Below, one piece after another: positions 17,176 to 26,294 of a DNA stretch of 64,000 nt. The DNA lies in assembly GCF_004028635.1 (NCBI RefSeq), contig NZ_RQJW01000022.1, forward strand, positions 55,912 through 119,911, in the 5' to 3' direction. This DNA comes from Streptomyces cyaneus. GTDB lineage: Bacteria > Actinomycetota > Actinomycetes > Streptomycetales > Streptomycetaceae. The notes beneath the pieces are model-generated. The model was not told the origin of the DNA, ran no database searches, and worked only from the letters and a program-made list of their open reading frames with translations. Numbering within the stretch: position 1 is the stretch's first letter; each line of letters opens with the position of its first letter. A program made the position numbers and the translations under genes.

Positions 17176-17729
17176 CCGGTGGCCGCCAGCAGGGTCGGGC
17201 GGCCACCGAGGGCGAGCGAGAACTGGTCGGTGACCTGGGCCAGGGCCTCGGCGGCGCCCGGTGAGACCGTCAGGGTGCCGTCGTCGCCCACGGTGATGTC
17301 CTTGTCGAGGGTGAACCAGCCCGGCGTGATGTGGGCGGGGCCCATGGAGTTCAGCACGGGGCGCAGGGCGTAGTCGATGGCCAGGACGTGGGCGGTGGTG
17401 CCGCCGGTGGCCAGCGGCAGGACGGTCTTGCCCGCGAGCGCGTACTGCGGGAGCAGGTCCAGCAGCGACTTCAGCAGGCCGGAGTAGGCGGCCTTGTAGA
17501 CGGGGGTGCCGATCACGATGCCGTCCGCGCGCTCGAAGAGGGCGGTGGCCTCGACGATCGCGGTATGCCGGAAGTCGGCGTGCAGCAGGGCCTCGGGCGG
17601 GAGGGTGCGGACGTCGAACGGGATCACGTCGTGCCCGTGGGCCCGGAGCCGGTCGTCCAGGTGGCGCAGCAGCCGGGCGGTGCGGGAGGTGGCGGAGGGG
17701 CTGCCGGAGACAGAGAGGATGGTGGCCAT
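17172..17729 (-). CDS. ssuE: NADPH-dependent FMN reductase of sulfonate/sulfone monooxygenases
   Basis: 185 residues with the flavodoxin-like FMN reductase fold: ILSVSGSPSATSRTARLL at the N-terminus (phosphate-binding loop), ADGIVIGTPVYKAAYSGLLK and VLPLATGGTTAHVLAIDYAL. These closely match E. coli SsuE and Pseudomonas MsuE. It supplies FMNH2 to the monooxygenases of the cluster: two luciferase-type and three acyl-CoA-dehydrogenase-fold enzymes in this operon region, and perhaps those of the next operon, which has no reductase of its own. The stop overlaps the sfnB start. msuE would be an equally valid name. Confidence 0.94.
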   Translation of the reverse strand: MATILSVSGSPSATSRTARLLRHLDDRLRAHGHDVIPFDVRTLPPEALLHADFRHTAIVEATALFERADGIVIGTPVYKAAYSGLLKSLLDLLPQYALAGKTVLPLATGGTTAHVLAIDYALRPVLNSMGPAHITPGWFTLDKDITVGDDGTLTVSPGAAEALAQVTDQFSLALGGRPTLLAATG

Positions 17730-17744
17730 GGGAGGACCGACCTT

Positions 17745-18962
17745 TCAGGAGTACCAGGTGGGCTGCGGCAGTTCGCCGGTGAGGACGTGGCGGCCGATCT
17801 CGCGGCGCTTGTAGGCCACCGGGTCGTGGAGCGTGTGCGTGCGGACGTTGCGCCAGAAGCGGTCGAGGCCCTCGGTGGAGGCGGTGGCGCGGGCGCCGGT
17901 CACCTCGAAGATCCGGTTGGTGATCTCCAGGGCCACGTCGGTGGCGCGGGCCTTCACGGCGGCCACCCGTACCTCGAACTCGCCGCGGGCCTGTTCGGTG
18001 ACCGCGTCCGGGTCGTCGTGCAGCTTCTGGCCCTCGGCGGCGACGGCGTCGGCCAGCGCTTCGGCGGCCCACAGCTTGGCGGTGAGGTCGCCGTAGGTGT
18101 CGATGACGTACGGCTCGTCGACGGCGCGCTCGTGGCCGCCGTGCAGCCAGGCGCGGGACTTGGTCCGGGTGTAGGTGGCGGCGGTCTCCAGGGCGCCGGC
18201 GGCGATGCCGAGGTAGAAGTTGACGAAGACGAGCTGGATGGTGGGCACATTGAGGGTGTTGTAGATGCGCGGCCGGAACTGCTTGTCCACGTAGCCCGCC
18301 GCGGCCGACCAGGGGACGCGTACGGCGTCGAGGGTGACGCCGCCGCTCTCGGTGAGGCGCTGGCCGATGTTGTCCCAGTCGTCGTGGAAGGTCAGACCCT
18401 CGCTGTCGGACGGGACGATGGCGAAGACGTGGTCGTCGGTGCCCTCCAGGACGCCTTCGAGCACGGTGACGTCGGAGACCTTGCTGCCGGTGGAGAAGGA
18501 CTTGCGGCCGGTGAAGGTGAGCGTGTCGCCCTCGTCCTTCACCGCCACGTCCTCGTCGCGCGGGTTGACCGCGCCGCCGAAGAACCACCGGTTGCGGGCG
18601 GCCTCGGCCTCGACCTGCTCCCACTGTTCGCGGGTGCCGACCAGTCGGGCGGCCCAGTTCCACAGGTAGTGGTAGCCGAGCAGCTGGCCGATGGAGCCGT
18701 CGGCCTTGGCGACCTCGCGGACGACGCGGTAGGCGGTGGGCCAGTCCTGGCCCGCGCCGCCGTGCTCGACGGGGCCGAGGAGGGTGACCAGGCCTGCGTC
18801 CTTCAGCAGCTGGACCTCGGCGTACGGGGTGGCGGCGGCCTTGTCGCGGGCGGCGGCGTCGGTGGCGAGGACGGCGGCGACCTCGGTGGCGCGGGTGATC
18901 CAGCCCTGGGCGTCCTTCGGGGCGGGGGCGGTCTTCCAGTCGGCCGGTGCGGCGGTGCTCAT
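17745..18962 (-). CDS. DszC/MsuC-like flavin-dependent monooxygenase
   Basis: 405 residues, acyl-CoA dehydrogenase fold. Residues characteristic of DszC are visible: LLGYHYLWNWAARL (active-site His/Tyr region), TGRKSFSTGSKVSD (active-site Ser and flavin contact), HDDWDNIGQRLTESG, and the C-terminal FWRNVRTHTLHDPVAYKRRE with both histidines of THTLHDP. DszC oxidises dibenzothiophene with FMNH2; MsuC oxidises methanesulfinate to methanesulfonate. Between sfnG and ssuE, the MsuC role is the best fit because SfnG makes methanesulfinate. It is 37 bases downstream of sfnG and 15 bases upstream of ssuE. Confidence 0.9.
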   Translation of the reverse strand: MSTAAPADWKTAPAPKDAQGWITRATEVAAVLATDAAARDKAAATPYAEVQLLKDAGLVTLLGPVEHGGAGQDWPTAYRVVREVAKADGSIGQLLGYHYLWNWAARLVGTREQWEQVEAEAARNRWFFGGAVNPRDEDVAVKDEGDTLTFTGRKSFSTGSKVSDVTVLEGVLEGTDDHVFAIVPSDSEGLTFHDDWDNIGQRLTESGGVTLDAVRVPWSAAAGYVDKQFRPRIYNTLNVPTIQLVFVNFYLGIAAGALETAATYTRTKSRAWLHGGHERAVDEPYVIDTYGDLTAKLWAAEALADAVAAEGQKLHDDPDAVTEQARGEFEVRVAAVKARATDVALEITNRIFEVTGARATASTEGLDRFWRNVRTHTLHDPVAYKRREIGRHVLTGELPQPTWYS

Positions 18963-18999
18963 GGGGATCCCCTTCTCAGCTGTGGGTACGGGTGACGGT

Positions 19000-20130
19000 T
19001 CAGGCGCGGGCGGCGGCGACGGGCTCCGACTCGGCTTGCTGGGCCTCCAGTTCGCGCACGAGGGGCAGCACCCGCTTGCCGAAGTACTCGACCTCCTCCA
19101 GGTAGTGCAGGAAGCCGAGGAGGAAGAGGTCGACGCCGAGCCGCTTGTAGGCGACGATCCGCTCGGCGATCTGCTCAGGCGTGCCGATCAGGCCGGTGCG
19201 GAAGCCGTCGTTGTACTGGACGAGGTCCTCGAAGCTGGAGTCCTGCCACATGCCCTTGCCGTCGGCGGTGGACGGACCGGCCTGCTGGACGGCGTCGCGG
19301 AAGCCGTGGACGGCCTCGGTGTTGGCCTTGGCGACGATCTCGCGGAGCGTGTCGCGGGCCTCGGCCTCGGTGTCGCGGGCGATGAGGAAGCCGTTGAGGC
19401 CGAACTTCGGAGCCCTGCGGCCCACTTGGGCGGCGGCGGCACGGACGTCGTTGATCTGCTCGGTGACGCCGTCGAAGTCCTTGCCGTTGCTGAAGTACCA
19501 GTCGGAGACCCGGCCCGCCATCGCGCGGGCGGCGCTGGAGTTGCCGCCCTGGAAGATCTCCGGGTGCGGCCGCTCGGCGGTGTTCAGTGGCTTGGGCTTG
19601 AGGGAGAAGTCACGCAACCGGTAGAAGTCACCGGCGAGTTCGGTGTGGTCCTCGGTCCAGATCTTGCGCAGCGCGGTGATGAACTCCTCGGAGCGGCGGT
19701 AGCGCTCGTCGTGCTCCAGCCACGGCTCGCCCAGCGCGGTGAACTCGCCCTTGAACCAGCCGCTGACGACGTTGACCGCGAAGCGGCCGTTCGACAGGTG
19801 GTCGGCGGTGGCGCCGAGTTTGGCGAGGACGCCGGGGTGCCACAGGCCGGGGTGGACGGCGGCGATGACCTTCAGGCGCTGGGTGGCGAGGAGCAGGGCG
19901 AGGCTGAAGCTGGTCGACTCGTGCTGGAACTCGGCGCCGTAGCTGGCCATGTAGCGGACCTGGCTGAGGGCGTAGTCGAAGCCGTTGTTCTCGGCGAGGA
20001 CGGCCAGTTCGCGGTTGTAGTCGTAGCCCCAGTCGGTGCGCTGCTCGATGGTGCTGGTGACCAGGCCGCCGCTGACGTTCGGCACCCAGTAGGCGAAGCG
20101 GGCGGGGTCGGATCCGGGCGGTACGGGCAT
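19000..20130 (-). CDS. sfnG: FMNH2-dependent dimethyl sulfone monooxygenase
   Basis: 376 residues, luciferase-like TIM barrel. The N-terminal FAYWVPNVSGGLVTSTIEQR, then YDYNRELAVLAENNGFDYAL, QHESTSFSLALL, VVSGWFKGEF and EIFQGGNSSAARAMAGRVSD match SfnG of Pseudomonas as I know it. SfnG oxidises dimethyl sulfone to methanesulfinate and formaldehyde with FMNH2. It is the first structural gene of a five-gene run (sfnG, DszC-like, ssuE, sfnB, ssuD) and lies 200 bases downstream of a Cys-rich leader peptide, so leader-dependent control of the whole operon is likely. Confidence 0.93.
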   Translation of the reverse strand: MPVPPGSDPARFAYWVPNVSGGLVTSTIEQRTDWGYDYNRELAVLAENNGFDYALSQVRYMASYGAEFQHESTSFSLALLLATQRLKVIAAVHPGLWHPGVLAKLGATADHLSNGRFAVNVVSGWFKGEFTALGEPWLEHDERYRRSEEFITALRKIWTEDHTELAGDFYRLRDFSLKPKPLNTAERPHPEIFQGGNSSAARAMAGRVSDWYFSNGKDFDGVTEQINDVRAAAAQVGRRAPKFGLNGFLIARDTEAEARDTLREIVAKANTEAVHGFRDAVQQAGPSTADGKGMWQDSSFEDLVQYNDGFRTGLIGTPEQIAERIVAYKRLGVDLFLLGFLHYLEEVEYFGKRVLPLVRELEAQQAESEPVAAARA

Positions 20131-20329
20131 GGGGAACTCCTGGCATGACTGCGCACGCGAAAACGGCGCGTGCGTGACAGGGAAATGTGTTCAGTGATCG
20201 GGATTCAGGCGTGCGGGAACGCCGGCCCGGGGAAAGCCGAAATCAGCACGGAAATCGGCCGGCAGTGAAATGCGCGAAGGGAGATCGGCGCGAGTGCGAG
20301 GGTTTCCCTCGGAGGCCGAGCTGGTGGGA

Positions 20330-20410
20330 TCAGACCCGACAGCGACAGCAGGAGCTGGAGACACGCGCGAGGTCGACGTGGCGTCGCCGCGTGAGATCCG
20401 GTCGCTTCAT
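20330..20410 (-). CDS. Cys-rich sulfur-type leader peptide upstream of sfnG operon
   Basis: 26 residues: LTRRRHVDLARVSSSCCRCRV follows a short start segment. The RRHVDL core marks the sulfur leader-peptide family. Three Cys codons fall within the last five residues, a good stalling site when cysteinyl-tRNA is short. The frame lies 200 bases upstream of sfnG on the same strand, leaving room for an attenuator. It is divergent from a LysR-type regulator. Confidence 0.85.
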   Translation of the reverse strand: MKRPDLTRRRHVDLARVSSSCCRCRV

Positions 20411-20547
20411 GCCATCGATCAAAGCAGTGGGGAGTCCGGCGGGTCAAGAATGCCCGGAGGTGATTCCACATGCTGAGAGTCGGTATTCACGAGGTTGTGA
20501 CAGGGATTCCCTTGAACGCGGCGCGCGGCAGGCGGCACGCTCCTGTG

Positions 20548-21456
20548 GTGCGTATCGAACAGCTGGAATACATCGCCGCCGTCACGCGATCGGGGTCGCT
20601 TCGGCGCGCCGCCGAGGAACTGCACCTGTCCCAGCCGGCGCTCAGCGAGACCGTGCGCAATCTGGAACGGGAGCTCGGCGTGGACCTGCTGGAGCGCAAG
20701 CGGTCAGGGGCGAAGATCAGCGACGAGGGCCGGGAGCTGCTGCCGCACATCATGAGTGTGCTGGACGCGGTCGACCGGCTGCGCGGGGCGGCCGGCGACC
20801 AGCACCGCATCAGCCGCATGGTCCGCCTCGGCACGGTGAACACGGCCACCGTGCCGCTGGTCATCCCGACGGTGCGGGAGTTCCGGGCCTCGCACCCGCT
20901 CACCCAGGTCGAGTTGGTCGGCGCACAGCAGTCGGAGATCCAACGCGGGCTCCTGGAGGGCGCGTTCGATCTGGGGCTGGTCAACTACCTCGGGGGCGAC
21001 GACATGCCGCCCGGCTTCGAGACCACGGAACTGCTGCGCGGCCGACCGGTGGTGTGTGTGCGTCCGGACAGTCCGTTGGCCGCCCTGGAGGCGGTGGACG
21101 CGGACAGCCTCCTGGCCGAGCCGCTGGTGGTGATGCGGTCCGGCTATGTGATGCACCGTTTCCTGCACCGGCTGCTCGACGGCCGTACGCCATCCTTCTC
21201 CTACTCCACCGACGGCGCCGAGATGGGCAAGCTGATGGTCGCCGAGGGGCTGGGGGCGACGGTCCTGCCCGACTTCAGCGTCATCGGCGACCCCCTGGAG
21301 CGGCGCGGCGCGATCACCGTACGACCGCTCGCGGGCGACGCGACCGACGTGCTGCTGGTGCTGCAGAGCCGTCCTTCCGGCTCGGTACCCCGGGCGGTCC
21401 GCGATCTGCACGAGCTGTTCGTGCGCAACGCCCGCGCGTACAGCGACTCTTCGTGA
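20548..21456 (+). CDS. LysR-family transcriptional regulator
   Basis: 302 residues from a GTG at 20548, chosen because the LysR helix-turn-helix starts at once (MRIEQLEYIAAVTRSGSLRR, then LHLSQPALSETVRNLERELG). An ATG 26 codons upstream is in frame but adds a non-family extension. The effector domain includes VRLGTVNTATVPLVIP and GLGATVLPDFSVI. It is transcribed away from the sfnG leader and operon and is the probable activator of organosulfur genes, in the position of SsuR, Cbl or B. subtilis YtlI. Effector unknown. Confidence 0.88.
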   Translation: MRIEQLEYIAAVTRSGSLRRAAEELHLSQPALSETVRNLERELGVDLLERKRSGAKISDEGRELLPHIMSVLDAVDRLRGAAGDQHRISRMVRLGTVNTATVPLVIPTVREFRASHPLTQVELVGAQQSEIQRGLLEGAFDLGLVNYLGGDDMPPGFETTELLRGRPVVCVRPDSPLAALEAVDADSLLAEPLVVMRSGYVMHRFLHRLLDGRTPSFSYSTDGAEMGKLMVAEGLGATVLPDFSVIGDPLERRGAITVRPLAGDATDVLLVLQSRPSGSVPRAVRDLHELFVRNARAYSDSS

Positions 21457-21482
21457 AACCGACATCGCGGTACGGGGACGGC

Positions 21483-21986
21483 TCAGCGTGCGTCTACATG
21501 CCGGGCCAGCCGGGCGAAGGACTCCTGCGGGGTCTGCCCCGCAGTGTCGATCACCAGGTGCTCTCGCTCCCACGGCTCGTAAGCGCGGGCAAGGACCTGC
21601 CGCCAGTCGGGCAGGGGCAGTCCGGGGATGTCGGACGACCGCGCCGTCACGCGCCGCCTGTGCTCGGCGGGATCCGAGCAGACCACCTCCACCTCGATGG
21701 TCGCGGCACCGGCTCCCACACCGACATCACGCCACGCGTCGCGTGTGACGGCCAGCGGATTCACCGACTCCGCGATCACGGTCAGCCCCTGCCGGAGATG
21801 CTCGTCGGCCAGGGCGTATCCGACGACGTAGCCGACGGGTCCGACCGGGTGCTGTGCCAGGCCGGAGCGGACGATCGCCTGCTCGATCGTGTCGACTCGC
21901 AGATGGACCGCTCCCGTCCGTGCAGCCAGCAGTCGCGCCAGTGTGGTCTTGCCGGTGCCGGGCAGTCCGCCGATGCTGACGAGCAT
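21483..21986 (-). CDS. P-loop kinase/ATPase, last gene of the LLM-ABC operon
   Basis: 167 residues. Walker A GLPGTGKTT at residues 7-15, a following LRVDTIEQAIVRSG and a lid-like basic stretch (AEHRRRVTARSSDIPG) mark a small AAA_33/gluconate-kinase-like P-loop kinase. It begins three bases after the stop of the NtaA-type monooxygenase gene, so it is the last cistron of the operon starting near 29825. Its substrate is unknown; in this setting it could phosphorylate a released carbon skeleton or a cofactor precursor, but nothing in the sequence decides that. Confidence 0.8.
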   Translation of the reverse strand: MLVSIGGLPGTGKTTLARLLAARTGAVHLRVDTIEQAIVRSGLAQHPVGPVGYVVGYALADEHLRQGLTVIAESVNPLAVTRDAWRDVGVGAGAATIEVEVVCSDPAEHRRRVTARSSDIPGLPLPDWRQVLARAYEPWEREHLVIDTAGQTPQESFARLARHVDAR

Positions 21987-21989
21987 CCC

Positions 21990-23387
21990 TCAACCTGCCG
22001 GAGTCGACGCGGCCCGCTCGTGTCGTCCCTCGCCGCCGGGACGAGCAAGGCCCAGGTGGTCGCGCAGGGTGGGGCCCTCGTACTCGGTGCGGAAGGTGCC
22101 GCGTTCCTGGAGCAGTGGGATCACGCGGTCGACGAACTCGTCCAGGCCGCCCGGGGTGAGGTGCGGTACGAGGATGAAGCCGTCGGCGGCGTCGGTCTGT
22201 ACGTACTCGTCGATGGTGGCGGCGACCGTGGCCGGGGTGCCGATGAAGGACTGCCGGGCGGTCTGTTCGATGGCCAGCTCGCGGATGGACAGGTGCTTCT
22301 CCTCCGCCAGGGCCCGCCACTTGGCCGCGATGCCGAAGCGGTCGCCCGCGTGCGCCCAGCCCTGGACGACGTCGCTGTCCGGCACCGGGTCGAGGTCGGG
22401 CAGCGGGCCGTCGGGGTCGTACGCGGACAGGTCGCGGCCCCAGACGTTCTCCACGAACGCGATCGCGGTCTGCGGGCTCACCTGCTGCCGGCGGAGGTGT
22501 GCGGCACGCTCCTGCGCCTCCGCCTCGCTGTCCCCGAGCACGAAGGTGACGCCGGGCATGATCTTCAGCTCGTCGGGCTGGCGGCCGTACCGCGCCAGGC
22601 GCCGTTTGACGTCGGCGTGGAAGGCGCGGCCCGCCTCCAGGGTGCCGTGGCGGCTGAAGACGACGTCGGCGGTGCGGGCGGCGAACTCGCGTCCCTCGTC
22701 GGAGTCGCCGGCCTGGATCAGCACCGGGTGCCGTTGCGGCGAGTGCGGCACGGTGGCGCGGGCCGTGATGCCGAACTGGGGCCCGGTGTGGCGCACGGTG
22801 CGCGGGGCGCCGTCGGCCGGCCAGGAGTCCCACAGGGCGCGGGCCACCTCGACGAACTCCTCGGCACGCAGGTACCGGTCCGCGCGGTCCAGATAGCCGC
22901 CGCGGCGGAAGTTGGCGCCGGTGAACGTGTCGGAGGTGGTGACGACGTTCCAGGCGGCGCGCCCGCCGGAGAGGTGGTCCAGCGAGGCGAAGCGGCGGGC
23001 GAGTTCGTACGGCTCGTTGAAGGTCGCGTTGACCGTGGCGGCCAGGCCCAGGTGCTCGGTGACGGCGGCGAGGGCGTTCAGCACGGTCAGGGACTCGGGG
23101 CGGCCGACGACGTCGAGGTCGTGGATCAGGCCCTTGCGTTCGCGCAGCCGCAGGCCCTCGGCGAGGAAGAAGAAGTCGAACCTGCCGCGCTCCGCCGTGC
23201 GCGCGAGATGCCGGAAGGACGAGAAGTCGATCTGGCTGCCGGAGTCCGGGTCCTGCCACACGGTGGTGTTGTTGACGCCGGGGAAGTGCGCGGCGAGGTG
23301 AATCTGCTTGCGGCGGCCGCCCGTTGTCGTGGTCACTCGTGTACCCGTTGTCGTTCGTGTACCCGTTGTCGTTGTCGTCCGTGTCAT
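21990..23387 (-). CDS. NtaA/SnaA/DmoA/DszA-family FMN-dependent monooxygenase
   Basis: 465 residues, luciferase-like. Family signatures are QIHLAAHFPGVNNTTVWQD, RGRFDFFFLAEGLRLRE, LDHLSGGRAAWNVVTTSD and PVLIQAGDSDEGREFAART. The family uses FMNH2 to open C-S or C-N bonds (nitrilotriacetate, dimethyl sulfide, DBT sulfone, and CmoJ/YxeK on S-modified cysteines). The ATG at 23387 has a perfect GGAGG seven bases upstream and overlaps the previous stop by four bases. The first 17 residues are Thr/Gly/Arg repeats from an 18-bp DNA repeat, absent from typical members. Linkage with a GNAT and an amino-acid importer favours an S-substituted amino acid substrate. Confidence 0.9.
   Translation of the reverse strand: MTRTTTTTGTRTTTGTRVTTTTGGRRKQIHLAAHFPGVNNTTVWQDPDSGSQIDFSSFRHLARTAERGRFDFFFLAEGLRLRERKGLIHDLDVVGRPESLTVLNALAAVTEHLGLAATVNATFNEPYELARRFASLDHLSGGRAAWNVVTTSDTFTGANFRRGGYLDRADRYLRAEEFVEVARALWDSWPADGAPRTVRHTGPQFGITARATVPHSPQRHPVLIQAGDSDEGREFAARTADVVFSRHGTLEAGRAFHADVKRRLARYGRQPDELKIMPGVTFVLGDSEAEAQERAAHLRRQQVSPQTAIAFVENVWGRDLSAYDPDGPLPDLDPVPDSDVVQGWAHAGDRFGIAAKWRALAEEKHLSIRELAIEQTARQSFIGTPATVAATIDEYVQTDAADGFILVPHLTPGGLDEFVDRVIPLLQERGTFRTEYEGPTLRDHLGLARPGGEGRHERAASTPAG
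23338..23373. repeat. Tandem 18-bp repeat, two exact copies, at 5' end of the NtaA-type gene
   Basis: Units 23338-23355 and 23356-23373 are identical, with partial copies on either side. They encode a Thr/Gly/Arg tract (TTTGTR type) at the very start of the monooxygenase. Period 18 keeps the frame, so copy number may vary between strains without inactivating the gene. Confidence 0.8.
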
Positions 23388-24463
23388 CGGGCTGCCTCCG
23401 TCTGTCGGGCGTAGCGGCCGGCCGGGCGGGGCAGGCCGAGGTGGTCGCGGAGGGTGGTGCCGGTGTAGGCGGTGCGGAAGAGGCCGCGCTCGCGCAGCGC
23501 CGGTACGAGGTCGTGGACCACTGTGGGCAGGTCGGCGGGGGTCGAGGCGGGCCGGAGGTGGAAGCCGTCGACGCCGGTGGCCGTGTGCCGGTCGGCGAGC
23601 AGGTCGGCGAGGTCCGCGGCGGTTCCGGTGAAGCGGGCCGTGTCTGCGGGCGGGAGGGATCCGGTGCGCCCGCCGAGGTCGACCGCGACGCGGAGCAGCA
23701 CCCGCAGCGTTCCCGGGGGCCGTCCGGCCTCTGCCGCCCGGCGCTGCAGCGCCGTTCGGGCAAGCCGTGCCGTGGCCGGTTCGCCGGCGTCGAGCAGGAC
23801 GACGTCGGCATGGCCGGCGGCCAGCGCCCACCGACCGTCGGAGTCGTGCACGTCGAGGGCGACGGCGATGGGCGGCCTGCCCTGCGGTGGGCGGGGGACG
23901 ATGGACGGGCCGCGGACGGAGAAGTGCGGGCCCTCGAAGTCGATGTAGTGCAGCCGGTCGCGGTCGATGAAGCGTCCGGTGGCCGCGTCCCGTATCTCCG
24001 CGTCGTCCTCCCAGCTGTCCCAGAGTCGGACGGCGACCTCGGCCGCGTCGACCGCCTCGGCCCACAGCTCGGGCGTCGGTGCGGGTTCACGGCGCCCCAC
24101 GGCGCGGGCTTCGGCCTCGCCGGCGGAGACGTCCACGAGCCAGCCCGCCCGCCCCTCGCTGACGAAGTCGAGGGTGGCCAGGGCGGTGGAGGTGTGGAAG
24201 GGCTCGGTGTGGGTGGTGGTCACCGTCGGGACGAGGCCGATGCGGCTGGTCAGGGGTGCGACGCGGGCGAGGACGGCCACCGCGTCAAGTCGGCCGCCGC
24301 TGTCGTCGGGCGGTGGCGCGAGGGAGTCCTCGAGGGTGACGAAGTCCAGGGCGCCCTGCTCGGCGAGACCGATCAGGTCCGTCCAGTGGGCGGCGGTCAG
24401 GGCCGCGGCGGAGGGGTGGCCGGCGCGGCCCAGTTCGACGGAGAGGTGGAGTTCGCGGGGCAT
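23384..24463 (-). CDS. LLM-class flavin-dependent oxidoreductase
   Basis: 359 residues of the luciferase-like superfamily: N-terminal LHLSVELGRAGHPS, GALDFVTLEDSL, SRIGLVPTVTTTHTEPFHTS, LDFVSEGRAGWLVDVSAGEAE and LHYIDFEGPHFSVRGPSI. The C-terminus ends GTTLRDHLGLPRP, matching the end of the neighbouring NtaA-type enzyme (GPTLRDHLGLARP), so the two are likely paralogues or partners. It overlaps the next gene by four bases (ATGA) and follows the second binding protein by 27 bases. It is presumably an FMNH2-dependent oxygenase of the same pathway. Substrate unknown. Confidence 0.87.
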   Translation of the reverse strand: MPRELHLSVELGRAGHPSAAALTAAHWTDLIGLAEQGALDFVTLEDSLAPPPDDSGGRLDAVAVLARVAPLTSRIGLVPTVTTTHTEPFHTSTALATLDFVSEGRAGWLVDVSAGEAEARAVGRREPAPTPELWAEAVDAAEVAVRLWDSWEDDAEIRDAATGRFIDRDRLHYIDFEGPHFSVRGPSIVPRPPQGRPPIAVALDVHDSDGRWALAAGHADVVLLDAGEPATARLARTALQRRAAEAGRPPGTLRVLLRVAVDLGGRTGSLPPADTARFTGTAADLADLLADRHTATGVDGFHLRPASTPADLPTVVHDLVPALRERGLFRTAYTGTTLRDHLGLPRPAGRYARQTEAAR

Positions 24464-24490
24464 GACCTCGTGTCCTGTAGGCGGTGTCGG

Positions 24491-25477
24491 CTACTTGTCG
24501 GTCTTGGGCAGGCCGGGCGGGTTGATCTCCGACTTGGTCACGGCCTCGTCGGACAGGCCCCAGCGCTGCAGCACCTTCGCGTACGTCCCGTTCTCGATGA
24601 CGTGGTTGAGGGCGTCGGCGAGCGGCTCGACCAGGCCGCTGTCCTTCTTGGTGGTGGCCGCGATGAGGCCCTGAAGGGTGGCGCCGGCGCCGGAGTAGGT
24701 GCCGACGACCTCCGTCTTCCCGGTGGTGGCCGCGTGGTAGGCGGCGGTCGGGTTGGGACCGAGGTAGAGGTCGATGCGGCCGGACTGGAGGGCCAGGTAA
24801 GTGTCGCTGTCGTTCTGGTAGTACTTGATGTCCACCGGCTTGCGGCCGGCCTTCTCGTTCTCCTTGCTCCACTCGATCAGCAGCTTCTCCTGGTTGGTGC
24901 CGCTGCCCACGGCGACCGTCCGGCCCGACACGTCCGCGGGGCCGGTGACCTTCAGGCCGCTGCCCTTCTTCGCCTCGAAGGCCAGGTTGTCCTCGCGGTA
25001 GGTGGCGAAGTCGTACTTCTCCTTGCGCTCCTCGGTGACGGTGATGTTGCTGAAACCGGCGTCGTACTTGGCGCTGTCGAGGCCGACGAAGATGTTCTCC
25101 CAGGACACCGTGTTGATGTGCGGCTTGAGACCGAGGACGTCGGCGACCAGGTACGCGAGGTCCGGCTCGACGCCGATGACGGTCTTGTTGTCGGTGGCGT
25201 AGAAGGTCAGCGGCGCGGCGGAGCCGGACGAGGCGACGAGTTCCAGGGTGCCTCTCTTGCGGATCTTCTCCGGGACCTCGGCGGCTATGGACTCGACCTT
25301 GCCCGTGGTGATGCGGTCCTGGTCGGGGCTGAGGTTGATCTTCGTCTTGGCGCCCGATGTGGCGGCGACCTCGGTGGTGCCGCCGTCGGTGGGGTTGGCG
25401 CAGGCGGCGAGGATGAGGGCGGAGGCGAGTCCGAGCGCGGCTACGGTGGTGCGGCGGCGGGCGAGGCTGGGGGTCAC
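24491..25477 (-). CDS. ABC transporter substrate-binding lipoprotein (family 3, polar amino acid type), second copy
   Basis: 328 residues from a GTG at 25477 with AAGGAGAA five bases upstream. The signal peptide ends in a lipobox (LILAACANP), so the protein is lipid-anchored. SBP family 3 features are IRKRGTLELVASSGSAAPL, VIGVEPDLAYLVADVLGL and VAVGSGTNQEKLLIEWSK. Proteins of this family bind polar amino acids, including cystine and S-modified cysteines. It is the second binding protein of the operon and is followed by two LLM monooxygenases. Two binding proteins for one permease/ATPase system are also found in B. subtilis TcyJ and TcyK. Confidence 0.9.
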   Translation of the reverse strand: MTPSLARRRTTVAALGLASALILAACANPTDGGTTEVAATSGAKTKINLSPDQDRITTGKVESIAAEVPEKIRKRGTLELVASSGSAAPLTFYATDNKTVIGVEPDLAYLVADVLGLKPHINTVSWENIFVGLDSAKYDAGFSNITVTEERKEKYDFATYREDNLAFEAKKGSGLKVTGPADVSGRTVAVGSGTNQEKLLIEWSKENEKAGRKPVDIKYYQNDSDTYLALQSGRIDLYLGPNPTAAYHAATTGKTEVVGTYSGAGATLQGLIAATTKKDSGLVEPLADALNHVIENGTYAKVLQRWGLSDEAVTKSEINPPGLPKTDK

Positions 25478-25529
25478 GGTCGTTCTCCTTGCATGCGAAA
25501 CAGGGCTGTGAAACTGGGTTGTGGGCTGG

Positions 25530-26290
<761 letters not shown>

Positions 26291-26294
<4 letters not shown>

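Noticed and set aside
15979..18663. A very long open minus-strand frame spanning the sfnB, ssuE and DszC-like genes
   Set aside because: Only its last part (from 17175) codes for sfnB. The rest is an open frame created by high GC content, antisense or out of frame to ssuE and the DszC-like gene, with Arg/Pro/Ala-rich translation.
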